Shown here piece by piece: positions 29,912 to 31,501 of a stretch of 31,501 nucleotides of DNA. A program made the translations under genes and the position numbers. The DNA comes from a virus: positions 1-31,501 of IMG/VR virus record IMGVR_UViG_3300021964_008828. One strand, given 5' to 3'. Each line of letters opens with the position of its first letter. Position 1 is the stretch's first letter. The notes below the pieces were generated by a model. That model saw only the letters and a list, made by a program, of their open reading frames with translations. It was not told where the DNA came from and ran no database searches.

Positions 29912-30224
29912 TGGTTTTGATGATTCCTATCCTTATATTACTGGAATTTGGTCTGTGTTGCAATCTAATTCTTTGCCAATGTTTGGTTTTTGGCACGGAT
30001 GGATTGTGTTGATTCACGTCCAGCAGGTTTACCAGGGCCTTCCTGACCTTCTCCGCACCACCGTGTTTCCTACAGGTGTCTGACCTGCCCACGTGTACTA
30101 CCTTGTTCGCGATCTTGATCTTGTAGACACACGGAAGTCGTATCCATTTAGTGGCCGGTGTTTTATTGTGTTGAATTTTGTAGTCCTTGATCGTGTATAG
30201 GTCTTCTATGTTGTACCATTTCAT
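29874..30224 (-). CDS. GIY-YIG-like small protein, possibly degenerate
   Basis: 116 residues from the ATG at 30224, whose ATGA overlaps the membrane gene stop. CVYKIKIANKVVHVGRSDT (32-50) resembles the GIYKI...VYVGSS core of GIY-YIG nucleases, Arg52 follows at the usual spacing, and a Glu (Glu108) in IEKTYLQEA matches the metal-binding Glu region. The first Gly-Ile is replaced by Cys-Val. It overlaps the HIT gene by 38 bases. If real it would be a homing, repair or anti-host nuclease; it could equally be an inactive fold. Tentative. Confidence 0.5.
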   Translation of the reverse strand: MKWYNIEDLYTIKDYKIQHNKTPATKWIRLPCVYKIKIANKVVHVGRSDTCRKHGGAEKVRKALVNLLDVNQHNPSVPKTKHWQRIRLQHRPNSSNIRIGIIKTNAIEKTYLQEAI

Positions 30225-30487
30225 GACAATATTCCAACAAAGTATGCACCTACCATGCAACCTGCTACACCGAACACTACATCGTCCCAACTCCAGTGCC
30301 CTTTGCTCCACAGATCCAGTGCTTCCTTTATGATAGTTGCTATCAATCCCAGGTATATCAATGGTTGCCAGAACACTGCGAACAGTGTCAGGAACATGGC
30401 CCATAAGAAATGCAGTTGCAGATCAAATCTCAGATAGAATATTATTGTTGTTGCTATTTGTTTGTAGAGTAGTTTAACGTCTGGCAT
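30221..30487 (-). CDS. Small integral membrane protein
   Basis: 88 residues from the ATG at 30487. Two or three hydrophobic segments (about 13-38, 43-58 and 68-87), with LHFLWAMF, IIKEALDLWSKG and VFGVAGCMVGAYF, resemble the HF...KE..D......G pattern of VanZ-like and small phage membrane proteins. It overlaps the exonuclease gene by 14 bases. Possible holin, antiholin or superinfection factor; there is no support beyond topology. Confidence 0.6.
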   Translation of the reverse strand: MPDVKLLYKQIATTIIFYLRFDLQLHFLWAMFLTLFAVFWQPLIYLGLIATIIKEALDLWSKGHWSWDDVVFGVAGCMVGAYFVGILS

Positions 30488-31013
30488 TCTTGATGCCCAG
30501 TTGTGCGTACACCTTCTGCACTTTCCTCGCCTGGAAATAGCAGTCCTCCAAGGCGTTGTGTAGTCCTGTCCTCTTCTCGTTGGGATCTCTTGGCACAAGA
30601 CTGAACAGTGTTCTCGAATCCCTGATCTGCCAGTACTGCCATGGTTGTGGGTGTCCCAGTTGTGTGTATAAATTCTGTAGTATGGCGTAATCAAACAACG
30701 GACCTTGACACCAGAAAACGTCAACCCCCACACTCCACTTGTTGATGGTCTTGATCATGGCGTCCAGTGATATCCTGTCCTTGTCACCCAAGGCCTCTTC
30801 CATGATCTCCGGGTCCTGTCTGCCCCACCAGTCCAGTGTGTCCTGCATGACGTCCCTGCCCATCTCAGTCTGTGAGTCCACGTCCACACGGAAGTACATG
30901 CCCTGTGCGGGTTCTACGGTCGTGTATGGATCAAACTTCACACCACCCACCGTCAGTATGGTGGCGTTGGGATTGGTGCTCAAAGTCTCCAGATCTATCA
31001 TTGCGTGGATCAT
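30474..31013 (-). CDS. dexA: DexA-like 3'-5' exonuclease (DEDD family)
   Basis: 179 residues. MIDLETL (5-11) gives Asp7 and Glu9, LFDYAIL (106-112) gives Asp108, and LHNALEDC (151-158) gives His152 and Asp157, the full DEDDh set. The spacing and the DWWGRQDPEIM segment follow T4 DexA and Rv2179c-type enzymes. T4 DexA degrades single-stranded DNA from the 3' end and trims DNA ends. The start overlaps the RimK-like stop by four bases (ATGA), so it is cotranslated with that gene. Confidence 0.85.
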   Translation of the reverse strand: MIHAMIDLETLSTNPNATILTVGGVKFDPYTTVEPAQGMYFRVDVDSQTEMGRDVMQDTLDWWGRQDPEIMEEALGDKDRISLDAMIKTINKWSVGVDVFWCQGPLFDYAILQNLYTQLGHPQPWQYWQIRDSRTLFSLVPRDPNEKRTGLHNALEDCYFQARKVQKVYAQLGIKNARR

Positions 31014-31501
31014 ATTCTTATCCCTGCGTATTTGAAAATCTTCTCTGGCACGTTGATGCCCGTGGCCTTCTCGAAGCCTCGGAACCCTGGAGCGGAGTTG
31101 GCTTCACATACCCTGTAGCCGTCGTCGGAGAACAGTAGGTCCACGCCACATATGTCTAGGTCCAACACCCTGGCCACCTGTAGTGCCAGCATCTCCATCT
31201 CGTCATCTAATGCATATGTCTTGGCCGCCCCGCCCCTGGAGACGTTGGCCCGGAAGTTCCCGTCCGTGCTGGATCTCTCCATGGCGCCTATCACCTTGCC
31301 GCCCACGACGATCACCCTCAGGTCTCGCCCAGCGGACTCCTTGACGTACTCCTGGATGATCATGGAGTTCTTTGAGTCCAGTGATGCTATCAGTTCCTGC
31401 AGATCCAAAAATTGTTTCAGTGTCTCGCACAGGTACACCCCCGCACCGTGTGAACCAGTCACCACCTTGATCACGCATGGCAGGCCGATCTGTTTCTCCA
31501 C
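31010..31501 (-). CDS. rimK: RimK-like ATP-grasp ligase (5' part outside window)
   Basis: 163 residues are present; the N-terminal part lies beyond 31501. The first visible codon is an internal GTG rather than a proven start. LPCVIKVVTGSHGAGVYLCE, IIQEYVKESAGRDLRVIVVGG, MERSSTDGNFRANVSRGG and VDLLFSDDGYRVCEANSAPG are, in order, the ATP-grasp segments of RimK. RimK adds glutamates to the C-terminus of ribosomal protein S6 and related ligases join amino acids or peptides to carboxyls. Host ribosome or phage protein modification would follow. Overlaps the exonuclease by four bases. Confidence 0.9.
   Translation of the reverse strand: MEKQIGLPCVIKVVTGSHGAGVYLCETLKQFLDLQELIASLDSKNSMIIQEYVKESAGRDLRVIVVGGKVIGAMERSSTDGNFRANVSRGGAAKTYALDDEMEMLALQVARVLDLDICGVDLLFSDDGYRVCEANSAPGFRGFEKATGINVPEKIFKYAGIRI

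Noticed and set aside
1-31501. tRNA genes, rRNA or IS elements
   Set aside because: No cloverleaf-like segment, transposase motif or terminal inverted repeat was noticed by eye; a tRNA scan was not possible.

Overview
The window looks like about 31.5 kb of a T4-like (myovirus) genome from a marine phage. Evidence includes a gp44-type clamp loader, a UvdE-type repair enzyme, a gp31/GroES-like co-chaperonin, a DexA-like exonuclease, an Lsm-like small protein, a lysis set and a run of paralogous virion proteins of the kind I recall from T4-like cyanophages and pelagiphages. Almost every gene lies on the minus strand, packed with overlaps of 1-40 bases. There are no photosynthesis genes, so a heterotrophic host is possible, but the host cannot be named from this window.

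Layout, left to right (transcription mostly right to left). 1-3030: start of a membrane protein, a staphylococcal-nuclease-like enzyme, a lysis cassette (lipoprotein, spanin-like coiled coil, M15 peptidase) and two conserved phage proteins. 3031-3393: an island with plus-strand reading frames. 3386-6718: clamp loader, UvdE, ParB-like, zinc-ribbon and GroES-like genes. 6740-8818: lipoprotein, Pro-rich protein, a stand-alone DnaE-like fragment and small conserved genes. 8834-17186: virion/fibre block with four Ig-like repeats in one protein and a five-member paralogous family. 17218-17496: a plus-strand zinc-ribbon gene. 17491-26257: accessory block containing a GNGESR protein, an IscA-type Fe-S carrier, radical SAM, glycosyltransferase, 2OG-oxygenase-like, PP-loop ATPase, TctC- and TctA-like transporter genes, an unknown protein and a PTPS/QueD-like enzyme. 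By eye, 18.9-25.4 kb and 27.3-28.5 kb are more AT-rich than the structural block. 26328-31501: small phage proteins, an MBD4-like DNA glycosylase, a second radical SAM + GNGESR pair, HIT-like, GIY-YIG-like, membrane, DexA-like and RimK-like (cut by the window end) genes.

Regulation can be read from the sequence. Replication, repair and chaperone genes (gp44, UvdE, ParB-like, GroES-like, Lsm-like, MBD4-like) carry sigma70-type promoters, two of them exact TTGACA-N16-TATAAT. Structural and lysis genes carry ATAAATA boxes resembling the T4 late promoter. In many cases the box lies only 5-8 bases before the ATG, which predicts leaderless or nearly leaderless messages.

The most unusual content is the accessory block. 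It pairs a tripartite-tricarboxylate-type binding protein and large permease (no TctB seen) with an apparent modification pathway: two radical SAM enzymes, each linked to a GNGESR-type protein, and one also linked to an Fe-S carrier. What this pathway makes is unknown.
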